Below are positions 31,005 through 40,238 of a stretch of 64,000 nucleotides of DNA, piece by piece. Below the pieces are notes generated by a model. It saw nothing but the letters and a program-made list of their open reading frames with translations, was not told where the DNA came from and ran no database searches. Location: contig DWWG01000234.1 in the NCBI GenBank assembly GCA_019119875.1, positions 16,803-80,802 of the forward strand, written 5' to 3'. How positions within the stretch are numbered: position 1 is the first letter of the stretch; each line of letters starts with the position of its first letter. The position numbers and the translations under genes were made by a program. The DNA comes from Candidatus Dietzia intestinigallinarum (GTDB lineage: Bacteria > Actinomycetota > Actinomycetes > Mycobacteriales > Mycobacteriaceae).

Positions 31005-31748
31005 TCACGCCTCCTGGCGGTCGAACGAACGGGTGAAGAGGACGAAGAGAACTGCGACGACCAAGCCGAGGCCGGTGACGCTGAGGTATGACGGGGAGTA
31101 GCCGGTCAGCTCGCCGTCGACGTATCCCGCGGCAGAGGAGAGCGCGTAGTACCCCCAGGGCGTCAGGTGTGCGATCCAGGTCGGGACCGCCGAGCCGAAC
31201 AGCGCCAGGACAGTGCCGAGCAGCCCGACTCCCATCCCCACGATCTGGTTCTCCACGCGCGCCGCGAGCACGACGTGCAGGGCGAGGACGGCGAGGTTCA
31301 CCACGAGCAGGCAGACCGTGAGTCCGAGCCATCGGGCGGCGGGGAGCGACGCGTCGATGCCGACCAGGAGTCCGACGCCGGCGAACAATGCGCTGGCCAG
31401 CACGACGGATCCCGTGACGAGACAACCGAGGGCCACCAATTTCGCACGGCACAGCTCGCCGGCTGTGACCCCCGACGTGGTCGACATGAGCCAGCCGCCG
31501 TCCTGATGTTCGGCGTCGACCAGACGGCTCGCGAGCACAGCGAGCAGCAGCGGCGAGATCATGACCCCGGAACCGAGTCCCATCAGGAGCAAGGTCCACG
31601 AGGTCCCGGTGGTCCGGTCGAAGTCGGGGTTCATCACGCCGGCGTACAGGCCGATGCCCAGCACGACGGCGAGGAGCACACCGGCCACGAACACCACGTG
31701 CAGGTGCCGCATCTTTGCGAACTCGTTGACCAGTGCTCGCGCGCTCAC
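31005..31748 (-). CDS. ABC-2 type transporter permease (lantibiotic-immunity-like)
   Basis: LVNEFAKMRHLHVVFVAGVLL N-terminus, six hydrophobic segments; ATGA overlap with ABC ATPase gene. Confidence 0.78.
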   Translation of the reverse strand: MSARALVNEFAKMRHLHVVFVAGVLLAVVLGIGLYAGVMNPDFDRTTGTSWTLLLMGLGSGVMISPLLLAVLASRLVDAEHQDGGWLMSTTSGVTAGELCRAKLVALGCLVTGSVVLASALFAGVGLLVGIDASLPAARWLGLTVCLLVVNLAVLALHVVLAARVENQIVGMGVGLLGTVLALFGSAVPTWIAHLTPWGYYALSSAAGYVDGELTGYSPSYLSVTGLGLVVAVLFVLFTRSFDRQEA

Positions 31749-32653
31749 AGTCCGCCTCCGGAGGTCAGGTCCATGAAGACGCTCTCCAGGGTCTGCTCGT
31801 CGCGGCGGACCCCGTGCACGCCGATCTGCTCGCTGACCAGTGCAGTGACGATCTCTTCGACATCGCGGTCGTCGGGCAGTCCGGCGACGCGGACAGTGGC
31901 GTCGTCCAGGACGGCATCCATGCGCGGTGCGAGCACCGCCTGAGCACGGTGCGGGGCCGAGCAGTCGATCAGGACGTCGGGCGTCGCGGCGGAGAAAAGC
32001 TCGGTGCGGGTGCCCTGGAAGAGCATCCGCCCCTGGCCGAGGATTCCCAGCACGGTCGCGGTCTTGTCGATCTCGCCGAGCAGGTGGGATGAAACCATGA
32101 CGGTCACCCCGCCGTCTGCGAGTCGCCTCATGAGGTCGCGGATCTCCTCGATTCCCGCGGGATCGAGGCCGTTCGTCGGCTCGTCGAGGATCAGCAGACG
32201 TGGCTGCCGGGCCAGGGCCATGGCGATGCCGAGGCGTTGCTTCATACCGAGGGAGTACTCGCGGACCTTCTTGTCCATCTGGTCTTGCATCCGCACGGTG
32301 CGCACGGCGAGGTGGACCTGGGCGTCGTCGAGGTCGAGGAGACGCTGGACGATGCGCATGTTCTCCGCCCCGGTCAGGTGGGCGTATCCGGGCGGGGACT
32401 CGATGAGTGAGCCGATCCGGCTCAGCAGCTCGCGTCGCGTGATGCGATCCATCCGCTTCCCGAGGACGTGGGCCTCGCCGCTGGTGGGACGGATGAGGGA
32501 CAGGAGCATCTTCATGGTGGTGGACTTGCCCGACCCGTTCGGGCCGAGAAAGCCGTAGACGCTGCCCTCGGGGACGCGAAGGTCCAGGTCCTGCACGACG
32601 GTGCGGTTGCCGTAGACCTTGGTGAGGCGCTCTGTGGAGACGATGAAGGACAT
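31745..32653 (-). CDS. ABC transporter ATP-binding protein
   Basis: Walker A GFLGPNGSGKSTTMKMLL, signature YSLGMKQRLGIAMAL, Walker B LLILDEPTNGLDP. Confidence 0.93.
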   Translation of the reverse strand: MSFIVSTERLTKVYGNRTVVQDLDLRVPEGSVYGFLGPNGSGKSTTMKMLLSLIRPTSGEAHVLGKRMDRITRRELLSRIGSLIESPPGYAHLTGAENMRIVQRLLDLDDAQVHLAVRTVRMQDQMDKKVREYSLGMKQRLGIAMALARQPRLLILDEPTNGLDPAGIEEIRDLMRRLADGGVTVMVSSHLLGEIDKTATVLGILGQGRMLFQGTRTELFSAATPDVLIDCSAPHRAQAVLAPRMDAVLDDATVRVAGLPDDRDVEEIVTALVSEQIGVHGVRRDEQTLESVFMDLTSGGGL

Positions 32654-32704
32654 GCCACCACCCTCGCGGGGATGCTCTCGCCAGTCGTCTGCCGAAGCGA
32701 CTAA

Positions 32705-32734
32705 CTTCGCGTAGTCGATCCGCACTACGCGAAG
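32705..32734. promoter_or_regulatory. candidate response-regulator operator (perfect palindrome)
   Basis: CTTCGCGTAGT-cgatccgc-ACTACGCGAAG, 11-bp perfect arms, 52 bp upstream of the ABC ATPase start. Confidence 0.55.
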
Positions 32735-32758
32735 GGCTCGGCCCCGGGATGGACGACG

Positions 32759-33436
32759 TCAGTCCTCCTGCGGAACGAGCCCGATCCGATGAGCCAGGAC
32801 GACTGCCTGGACGCGGTCCCGCAGGTGCAGTTTGGTCAAGACGCGCTGCACGTGCACGCGCACCGTGTTCTCGGCGATGAACAGCTCTTCGGCGATCTCC
32901 GCGTTGGACAGCCCGCGGCCGGTGCAGGCGAGGACTTCCCGCTCGCGCGCCGTGAGCTCACCGAGCCGAGGGTCCGTGGCGGAGCCTGCCGCCACGGCGG
33001 GAGGCCGAGTCGCGAACCGGTCCAGCAGCCGACGAGTCGTGGACGGGGCGACGACCGCGTCGCCGGCGTGCACGTGCTTGATCGCCGCCGCGAGCTCCTC
33101 CAGTGGTACGTCTTTGAGCAGGAAGCCCGATGCCCCGGCCCAGATGGCGTCGTAGGCGTACTCGTCGAGGTCGAAAGTGGTCAGCACCAGCACGCGCGGC
33201 CCACCGGCCTCCCGGATGCGCCGGGTCGCCTCCACACCATCCATCCGCGGCATCCGCACGTCTATGAGCACGACATCCGCCTCGACGTCGGCCAGCAAGT
33301 CGAGCGCGGTGTCGCCGTCGTCGGCATCCCCGACGATCTCGAATTCGGGCCTGGTGCTCAGCACCATGCGAAACCCCGCCCGGTACATCTCCTGGTCATC
33401 GACCAGCACCAGCCGAATCGGCGTTTCCCCGCTCAT
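32759..33436 (-). CDS. NarL/LuxR-family response regulator
   Basis: Receiver [39 protein letters not shown]-terminal [43 protein letters not shown]. Confidence 0.95.
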   Translation of the reverse strand: MSGETPIRLVLVDDQEMYRAGFRMVLSTRPEFEIVGDADDGDTALDLLADVEADVVLIDVRMPRMDGVEATRRIREAGGPRVLVLTTFDLDEYAYDAIWAGASGFLLKDVPLEELAAAIKHVHAGDAVVAPSTTRRLLDRFATRPPAVAAGSATDPRLGELTAREREVLACTGRGLSNAEIAEELFIAENTVRVHVQRVLTKLHLRDRVQAVVLAHRIGLVPQED

Positions 33437-34641
33437 CGCTCTCCTTCGATCGGCAGCATCGCATGCACTTCGAACCCTCCGCCGGGCCTACGGGCCGCCT
33501 CCAGCGAGCCGCCGTAGGCGCTGGCGCGTTCGCGCATCCCGACCAGCCCGTGCCCTGACGAGTGGTGCCCATCAGCCCCGACCTCACCGGCGGTCGCGGC
33601 GTCAACGCCGTCGTCGGAGATCCTCAGATCGACCGCGTCGTCCGAGTACGACACCCTCACCGTGACCAGGCTGAGCAGCGGCCCGCCGTGTTTACGCGCA
33701 TTCGTCAGTGCCTCCTGCACGATCCGGTAGGCGGCCAGATCGACACCCGCGGGAAGCGAGACCGGCACGCCGCTCACCTGGAGATCGACGCGCAGTCCCG
33801 TCCCCCGGGCCTCCTCGAGGAGCCTCTCCAGCGCCCCGAGCCCCGGTTGGGGTGCGCGGGACGCCGTGCCGTCCTCCCGGAGCACCCCGAGCATCCGGCG
33901 CATCTCGCCCATGGCGCCCCGGCCGGTGTCGCGCACGCGCGCCATCGCTCGGGACGCCTGCTCGGGGTCGGCAATCGCCGTCTGCGCCGCGCCGTCTGCC
34001 ATGACGACCATGGTGCCCAGGCTGTGCGAGACGATGTCGTGGATCTCGCGGGCGATCCGAGCCCTCTCCTCGGCAGCCGCGATCGCCGCCTGCGCGTCGC
34101 GCTCCCTGGCGAGCTGGGCGTTCACCTCGCCGAGTCGCTCCACGTGCCGCCGCCTCGCCTGGGCGAACAGTCCCACCGTCGCGACGAAGAAGCCTGTCAG
34201 GACCAGCACACCGACCTCGCCGATCCGAAGGTAATCCCTCTCCAACACCGGTTGTGCCGCCACGATCACCCATGCCGCCACCGCCAACGCGGCGAGGAAG
34301 GTGGCCTGCCAGGAGAACCGCGTTCCGAGGAAGTACAGCACAAGGCCCGACAGCACCAGCGGCGCAGGGGAGAGCCCCACCCCGAGCGCGATGTACCCCC
34401 AGGCCGTGGCTAAGACCACGGCGGGCACGAGGAACGGCCACCTGCGCCGGAAAGGGTAGAGAACGCACATTCCCGCCGACAGCACCAGGCCCACGACCAG
34501 TAGTGGTACGGAGAGGTCACCGAAGCCGGCGTACTGGCCGGTCAGGTACATGGCGTCGTAGAGGAACAGCAGCGCGGCCACGACCCCGTCGATCAGCAGT
34601 GCGTGGCGTTCCGCCCACCGCCCGAGCGGCGTCGACGCCAT
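33433..34641 (-). CDS. membrane sensor histidine kinase (HisKA_3 type)
   Basis: Several TM segments, [27 protein letters not shown], ATPase [23 protein letters not shown] overlap with response regulator. Confidence 0.93.
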   Translation of the reverse strand: MASTPLGRWAERHALLIDGVVAALLFLYDAMYLTGQYAGFGDLSVPLLVVGLVLSAGMCVLYPFRRRWPFLVPAVVLATAWGYIALGVGLSPAPLVLSGLVLYFLGTRFSWQATFLAALAVAAWVIVAAQPVLERDYLRIGEVGVLVLTGFFVATVGLFAQARRRHVERLGEVNAQLARERDAQAAIAAAEERARIAREIHDIVSHSLGTMVVMADGAAQTAIADPEQASRAMARVRDTGRGAMGEMRRMLGVLREDGTASRAPQPGLGALERLLEEARGTGLRVDLQVSGVPVSLPAGVDLAAYRIVQEALTNARKHGGPLLSLVTVRVSYSDDAVDLRISDDGVDAATAGEVGADGHHSSGHGLVGMRERASAYGGSLEAARRPGGGFEVHAMLPIEGER

Positions 34642-34832
34642 CAGGCCCGCGGCAGGTCGGGAACGACGCCGAGCCGCCCGCCAGGATCCCCGGTCTCGAT
34701 CGTGCGCAGGTCGCCGCGCGTGATGAAGGCGCGCTCTGCGACCTGCTGGGCCGTGAGACCCGACACCACGCGACATCTGTGCAGGTGCTCACCGAACATG
34801 CTGAGCTGGTCGTCGATCCTGTACCCGGCCAT
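34641..34832 (-). CDS. 63-aa XRE-like helix-turn-helix protein
   Basis: MAGYRIDDQLSMFGEHLHRCRVVSGLTAQQVAERAFITRGDLRTIETGDPGG; RBS GAGAGGAGC; TGATG overlap with the kinase start. Confidence 0.6.
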   Translation of the reverse strand: MAGYRIDDQLSMFGEHLHRCRVVSGLTAQQVAERAFITRGDLRTIETGDPGGRLGVVPDLPRA

Positions 34833-35113
34833 CGAGCTCCTCTCACCTGTGGCGAGAATACGAAATGAATGGCGGCGGTGTGACGACGAACGTCGCCGTC
34901 GGGCGAGAGTGCCTCCCGGAGATGGAGCCACCCCAGATGCCGTCCCGGTCTGGAGAGGCTCGGCAGGGTCCCTCTCACGTGTACTGAACCCGGTCACGCT
35001 CTGTGGGAGACGAGTGACTGCGCACCAACCCGTTCTGGACGATTCCACCCCGACTGCCGGTCCGCGCAGCCGCGGAGCCCGCGGAGTCGGGGGAGCGGTC
35101 GTACGATGACCTG

Positions 35114-35605
35114 ATGACCGAGTCCTCGTCGTCCACCTCACCCCGACTCCCGGTTCCGGAGCGCCCGGAGACCACACCCCCACCTGCCACCGCCCTGCGG
35201 GTCGACAGGGTGGGCGCCCGGCGCTACGTGGGCACCTCGAGTCGCGGCGCCCGCGTGGAGATCGGCTCGGCGGACGTGGAGGGCGTATTCACTCCCGGCG
35301 AGCTGCTCAAGATCGCGCTCGGCGCCTGCGCGGCGATGGCCTCGGACTTCACCGTGTCCCGCCGACTGGGAGAGGACTTCGATTCGACAGTGCACATCTC
35401 CGGCGACGCAGATCGCGAGACGGAGCGGTACCCGGTCCTCGAGGAGTCCTACGAGCTGGACATGTCCGAGTTGGACCCGGCCACGGCGGACCGGCTGGTG
35501 GCACTGGTGCGGCGGTCCGTCGACAAGGCCTGCACAGTGGGACGGACCCTGCAGGCCGGCACCGAGATCCGGCTCCACATCCAGACCGGACACGAGCAGC
35601 TGTGA
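35114..35605 (+). CDS. OsmC family protein
   Basis: FTPGELLKIALGACAAMASDFTVSRRLGEDFD; adjacent to acyP-smc as in mycobacteria. Confidence 0.87.
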   Translation: MTESSSSTSPRLPVPERPETTPPPATALRVDRVGARRYVGTSSRGARVEIGSADVEGVFTPGELLKIALGACAAMASDFTVSRRLGEDFDSTVHISGDADRETERYPVLEESYELDMSELDPATADRLVALVRRSVDKACTVGRTLQAGTEIRLHIQTGHEQL

Positions 35606-35892
35606 GCGGGCACCCCGCGGGGCACGTCCGGATGGTGGCGTGGGTGCACGGGCACGTCCAGGGCGTGGGCTTTCGCTGGTGGACCCGCAGTCGCGCCCTC
35701 GAGCTCGGACTGACCGGCTACGCGGCCAACAAGCCGGACGGTCGCGTCCACGTGGTGGCCGAGGGGCCGGAACCGGCATGTCAGGCACTTCTCGGGGCGC
35801 TGCGGGGCGGCCGGACCCCGGGAACCGTCGATCTGGTGGTGGACAGCATCGAACCGGCGCGGGGCGGTCTCAGCGGATTCGTCGAGCGCTGA
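35602..35892 (+). CDS. acylphosphatase
   Basis: AWVHGHVQGVGFRWWTRSRALELGLTGYAANKPDGRVHVVAEG. Confidence 0.93.
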   Translation: MSGHPAGHVRMVAWVHGHVQGVGFRWWTRSRALELGLTGYAANKPDGRVHVVAEGPEPACQALLGALRGGRTPGTVDLVVDSIEPARGGLSGFVER

Positions 35893-35908
35893 CCTAGGAT
35901 CGGGACCC

Positions 35909-38900
35909 GTGTATCTCAAGTCGCTGACGCTCAAGGGCTTCAAGTCCTTCGCGGCGCCCACGACGTTGAGATTCGAGCCCGGAATCTGCGCGGTGGTTGG
36001 GCCTAACGGCTCAGGAAAATCCAACGTCGTCGACGCCCTGACCTGGGTGATGGGCGAGCACAGCGCCAAGTCGCTGCGAGGCGGGAAGATGCAGGACGTC
36101 ATCTTCGCCGGCACCGTCGGCAAACAGCCGCTCGGTCGCGCCGAGGTGACCCTGACCCTGGACAACTCCGACGGCGCACTGCCGATCGACTACGCCGAGG
36201 TCTCGCTGACGCGACGCATGTACCGCGACGGTGCCGCCGAGTACGAGATCAACGGGGACCGCGCCCGGCTCATGGACGTCCAGGAACTGCTCTCCGACTC
36301 GGGCATCGGCCGCGAGATGCACGTGATCGTCGGCCAGGGAAAGCTCGCGGAGATCCTCGAGTCCAAGCCAGAGGAGCGGCGCGCATTCATCGAGGAGGCC
36401 GCCGGCATTCTCAAACACCGCCGCCGCAAGGAGAAGGCGCAGCGCAAGCTCGCCGGCATGCAGGGCAACCTCGACAGGCTCGGAGACCTCACCACCGAGC
36501 TCCGCCGACAGCTCAAGCCGCTGGGGCGCCAGGCGGAGGTGGCACGGCGCGCCCAGACCATCCAGGCCGATCTACGGGACGCCACGTTTCGGCTCGCCGC
36601 CGATGACCTGGTCACCCGTCGCCGTGAGCTGGCCGACGCCGAGAACGTACGCAACCGGCTGGAGGAGCGCGTCGCAGAAGCCGTGGACCGTCGCGACGAA
36701 CTGGCCCGGAAGGTGGCCGCGACTCAGGCCGAACTCGACGAACTCACCCCGGATGCCGACGCCGCACAGCAGCGCTGGTTCGCCCTGTCCACGCTGGCCG
36801 AACGTGCCCGCGCCACCGCCCGCATCGCCGCCGACCGCGCCCGGTCGCTGGCCGCCGAGGTGGCGGTCCACCACGGGACGGACCCTGACGAACTCGACCG
36901 TCAGGCCGAGCGCGCCGCCGCCCACGAGAAGGAGCTCACCGAGGACGTCGAACGCGCGGCCGAACGTGCCCGGGAGGCCACCGAAACCCTGTCCCGGGCC
37001 GAGTCGGCACTCGCGGACCTGGAGGCCGAACACCTCAAGGCCGTCCGGGCGATCGCCGATCGTCGCGAGGGTCTCGCCCGACTGGCCGGCAAGGTCGAGA
37101 CCCTGGCGGCCCGGGTCGAGTCCACCGAGTCCGAGATCGCCCGCGTGGACGCCGAGACGGCGACCGCGCGGGATGCGGTGGCGGAAGCCGAGGCGCAGTT
37201 CGACGCCGTTCACGCGCGGATAGCCATCCACGGGGAGGGCGAGCGCACTCTCGACGAGCATCTCGGGCGGGCCGAGCGGGCACACCTCGCAGCCCGCGCA
37301 CGCCTGGCCGAGCTGCAGGCGATCGAGCGCGAGGCGGATCAGAAGATCGCCCGACTCGCCGCCCGGATCGAGACCCTCGAACAGAACAAGGGGGCCGGGG
37401 ACGGAGCTGAATGGGTGCTGCGGCACCTCGGTGCCGACACGGTCTCCGGCACCATGGGCGAGATGCTCACCGTCCGGGACGGGTGGGAGCGGGCCGTGGG
37501 AGTGGCCCTCGGCCCTGCCGTCGACGCCGTGGTGGTGGGCCCCGAGGTGGATCGTCGCGACGTTCTGGCGGCGCTGCGCGAGGCGGACGCCGGCCGCGCC
37601 GGGCTCGTCGGGCGGGGTGTGCCCGGTAGCGACTACCGGCTCGAGGTGGACCTCGTCGACGGCGCACGATGGGCCCTGGACGTGGTGGATGCACCAACCG
37701 ACCTCGCGGCTGCGGTGACGGCGCTCCTGGTCGACGTGGTGGTGGTGGACGACCTCGCGACGGCCCAGGCTCAGGTCGACGCGGATCGACGCGTCCGTGC
37801 GGTGACACGGGAGGGCGAACTGGCGGGCCCCGGCTGGGCGGTGGGTGGTTCGGCGGCCGGCCGGACCGGGATCGAGATCCAGTCCGCGATCGACGCCGCC
37901 GAGGCCGAGCGTGAACAGGTGCGCGGGGAGATCGAGACGGCGCGGGCCGAGCTCGCGGGCGCGGAGGCCGAGGACGTCGAGCGTGCGGACCGCTACTCGG
38001 AGACGATGGCCGCCATCACCGAGTCGGATGCGGCGATCGAGGAGATCTACGCCGAGCTCGCGCGCATCGGGCAGCGGCGCCGGCGGGCTGAGGCCGACGT
38101 GCGGCGGTTGGAGCAGACCCGACGCATCGCGGTGGACAAGCTCGACGCCGCGCGCGCCGAACACGCCGAGCTCACGGACCGACTCGCGCGCGCCGGCGAC
38201 GACTCCGGCGACGAGCAGCTCCCGGCGGATGACGGCCGGGTGGCCGCCCAGGCGGAGGTCTCCGCGGCCCGGGCCGCGGAGCTCGAGGCCAGGCTCGCCC
38301 ACAGGTCCGCCGAGGAGCGGGCCTCCGGCGTCCGGGGGAAGTCGGCCGCTCTGCGGCGTGCCGCCCAGGCCGAGCGCGAGGCCCGGGCCAGGGCCGCGCG
38401 CGCGGCCGCGGCGCGACGTCGCGGTGCCGAGGTCGCCGGCGTCGTCGACGAGCTCAGCGAGCGACTGTTGGCCCGCCTCGACGAACTGATCGCCACGGCC
38501 GGGGCGCAACGCGACAGGCTCGCCAGGGCCCGCTCCGAGGCGACCTCCGGGTTGGCGGCACTGCGCAGTGACCTGTCCGCCGCCGAATCCGAGGTGGCCC
38601 GGCTCGGGGATGCCGCGCACCGCGACGAGGTGGTTCGTGCGCAGCTCGAGGTCAAGGTCTCGGAGCTGGAGGCCGCGGTGTTGGAGAGACACGGCATCGA
38701 GCCCGAGGCGTTGGTCAGCGAGTACGGACCCGATGTGGACCTGCCTCCCTCCGCGCTGGAGCTCAGCGAGTACGAGGCCGCGCGTGAACGGGGCGAGGAC
38801 GTGACCCCGCCGCCGCCGATGCCGTTCGTCCGCGCGGAGCAGGAGCGCAGGCTCAAGAGGGCGGAGAAGGACCTGGCGACCCTGGGCAAGGTCAACCCGT

Positions 38901-39475
38901 TGGCACTGGAGGAGTTCGCGGCACTCGAGGAGCGGTACGCGTTCCTGTCGACCCAGCTGGACGACGTCAAGAAGGCCCGCGCGGACCTGGAAGGGGTGAT
39001 CGACGACGTCGACCAGCGCATCGAACAGATCTTCACCGAGGCCTGGGTGGACGTCGAGCGCGAGTTCCGCGAGGTGTTCTCGGTGCTCTTCCCGGGCGGC
39101 GAGGGCCGGTTGGTCCTCACCGAGCCCGACGACATGCTCTCGACGGGAATCGAGGTCGAGGCACGGCCACCCGGTAAGAAGGTCAAGCGGTTGTCCCTGC
39201 TGTCCGGCGGCGAGAAGTCACTCACCGCGGTGGCGATGCTCGTCGCGATCTTCAAGGCCCGGCCCAGCCCGTTCTACGTGATGGACGAGGTCGAGGCGGC
39301 GCTCGACGACACCAACCTGCGACGCCTGATCGGCCTGTTCGAGCAGCTGCGTCAGACCAGTCAGCTCATCGTCATCACCCACCAGAAACCGACCATGGAC
39401 GTCGCCGACGTCCTCTACGGTGTGTCGATGCAGGGCGACGGCATCTCGAAGGTCATCTCGCAACGGATGCGCTGA
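35909..39475 (+). CDS. smc: chromosome segregation protein SMC
   Basis: MYLKSLTLKGFKSFAAPTTLRFEPGICAVVGPNGSGKSNVVDAL; coiled coils; LLSGGEKSLTAVAMLVAIFKARPSPFYVMDEVEAALDD. Confidence 0.97.
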   Translation: MYLKSLTLKGFKSFAAPTTLRFEPGICAVVGPNGSGKSNVVDALTWVMGEHSAKSLRGGKMQDVIFAGTVGKQPLGRAEVTLTLDNSDGALPIDYAEVSLTRRMYRDGAAEYEINGDRARLMDVQELLSDSGIGREMHVIVGQGKLAEILESKPEERRAFIEEAAGILKHRRRKEKAQRKLAGMQGNLDRLGDLTTELRRQLKPLGRQAEVARRAQTIQADLRDATFRLAADDLVTRRRELADAENVRNRLEERVAEAVDRRDELARKVAATQAELDELTPDADAAQQRWFALSTLAERARATARIAADRARSLAAEVAVHHGTDPDELDRQAERAAAHEKELTEDVERAAERAREATETLSRAESALADLEAEHLKAVRAIADRREGLARLAGKVETLAARVESTESEIARVDAETATARDAVAEAEAQFDAVHARIAIHGEGERTLDEHLGRAERAHLAARARLAELQAIEREADQKIARLAARIETLEQNKGAGDGAEWVLRHLGADTVSGTMGEMLTVRDGWERAVGVALGPAVDAVVVGPEVDRRDVLAALREADAGRAGLVGRGVPGSDYRLEVDLVDGARWALDVVDAPTDLAAAVTALLVDVVVVDDLATAQAQVDADRRVRAVTREGELAGPGWAVGGSAAGRTGIEIQSAIDAAEAEREQVRGEIETARAELAGAEAEDVERADRYSETMAAITESDAAIEEIYAELARIGQRRRRAEADVRRLEQTRRIAVDKLDAARAEHAELTDRLARAGDDSGDEQLPADDGRVAAQAEVSAARAAELEARLAHRSAEERASGVRGKSAALRRAAQAEREARARAARAAAARRRGAEVAGVVDELSERLLARLDELIATAGAQRDRLARARSEATSGLAALRSDLSAAESEVARLGDAAHRDEVVRAQLEVKVSELEAAVLERHGIEPEALVSEYGPDVDLPPSALELSEYEAARERGEDVTPPPPMPFVRAEQERRLKRAEKDLATLGKVNPLALEEFAALEERYAFLSTQLDDVKKARADLEGVIDDVDQRIEQIFTEAWVDVEREFREVFSVLFPGGEGRLVLTEPDDMLSTGIEVEARPPGKKVKRLSLLSGGEKSLTAVAMLVAIFKARPSPFYVMDEVEAALDDTNLRRLIGLFEQLRQTSQLIVITHQKPTMDVADVLYGVSMQGDGISKVISQRMR

Positions 39476-39482
39476 CGGCGCG

Positions 39483-40238
39483 TCAGCGGCGGAACGCCGC
39501 GCGTAGTCGCTCCCTGTTGACCATCCCCGTCGCCCGCAGCGGAACCCCCGCGGGGCACACCCGTGCGCACTCCCCGTAGAGCGAACAGGGACCGAAATCG
39601 CGGTCGGTCTGGCGGACCATGTCCCGTGCCCGCGAGGTCCGCTCGGCTCCGGCGACAGGCATGAGGGCCAGGTGTCCGAGTTTGGCGCCGACGAACAGGC
39701 TCGCGGACCCGTTGGGGCAGGCCGCGACGCAGGCCCCACAGCCGGTGCAGGCGGCCAGATCCAGTGCGGATTCGGCCGCGTCACGGTCCTGCAGCATCGC
39801 GTCGGCATCGGGCGCGCTGCCGGCGGGTATGGCGACGTACGCGCCCGCCTCGACCACCTGATCGAGCGCCGAACGATCCACCACGAGATCGCGGATCACG
39901 GGGAAGGATCCGGCCCGGAGCGGTTCGATGCGCACCGTGTCGCCGTCGGAGAACGAGCTCAGCCGCTGGTGGCAGGACGGTGTGTTCTCGACCGGCCCGT
40001 GTGGGCGGCCGTCGACGGTCACCCCGCACGCGCCGCAGATGCCCTCGCGACAGTCGGAGTCGAACGCCACCGGCTCGACACCCGCGTCGACCAACCGGTT
40101 GTTGAGCAGATCGAGGAGGTCGAGCACGCTCATCTCCGGCCGGGCGTCATCGACCCGGTGTTCCTCGTATCCGCCGGTGTCGTGCGGGCCGGCCTGGCGC
40201 CAGATGCGCAGAGTGAGCCTCATGGTGTCCGCCTTCAT
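39483..40238 (-). CDS. sdhB: succinate dehydrogenase / fumarate reductase iron-sulfur subunit
   Basis: DSDCREGICGACGVTVDGRPHGP, ACTGCGACVAACPNGSA, YGECARVCPAGVPL. Confidence 0.92.
   Translation of the reverse strand: MKADTMRLTLRIWRQAGPHDTGGYEEHRVDDARPEMSVLDLLDLLNNRLVDAGVEPVAFDSDCREGICGACGVTVDGRPHGPVENTPSCHQRLSSFSDGDTVRIEPLRAGSFPVIRDLVVDRSALDQVVEAGAYVAIPAGSAPDADAMLQDRDAAESALDLAACTGCGACVAACPNGSASLFVGAKLGHLALMPVAGAERTSRARDMVRQTDRDFGPCSLYGECARVCPAGVPLRATGMVNRERLRAAFRR

Noticed and set aside
34641-34832. Frameshifted longer XRE gene (pseudogene)
   Set aside because: The stop is used in a precise TGATG overlap with the kinase start and an RBS is present, so an intact small gene is more parsimonious.
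36572-38692. 706-aa minus-strand ORF antisense to smc
   Set aside because: Antisense frame of the SMC coiled coil; low-complexity Gly/Leu/Arg composition, no start or RBS support.
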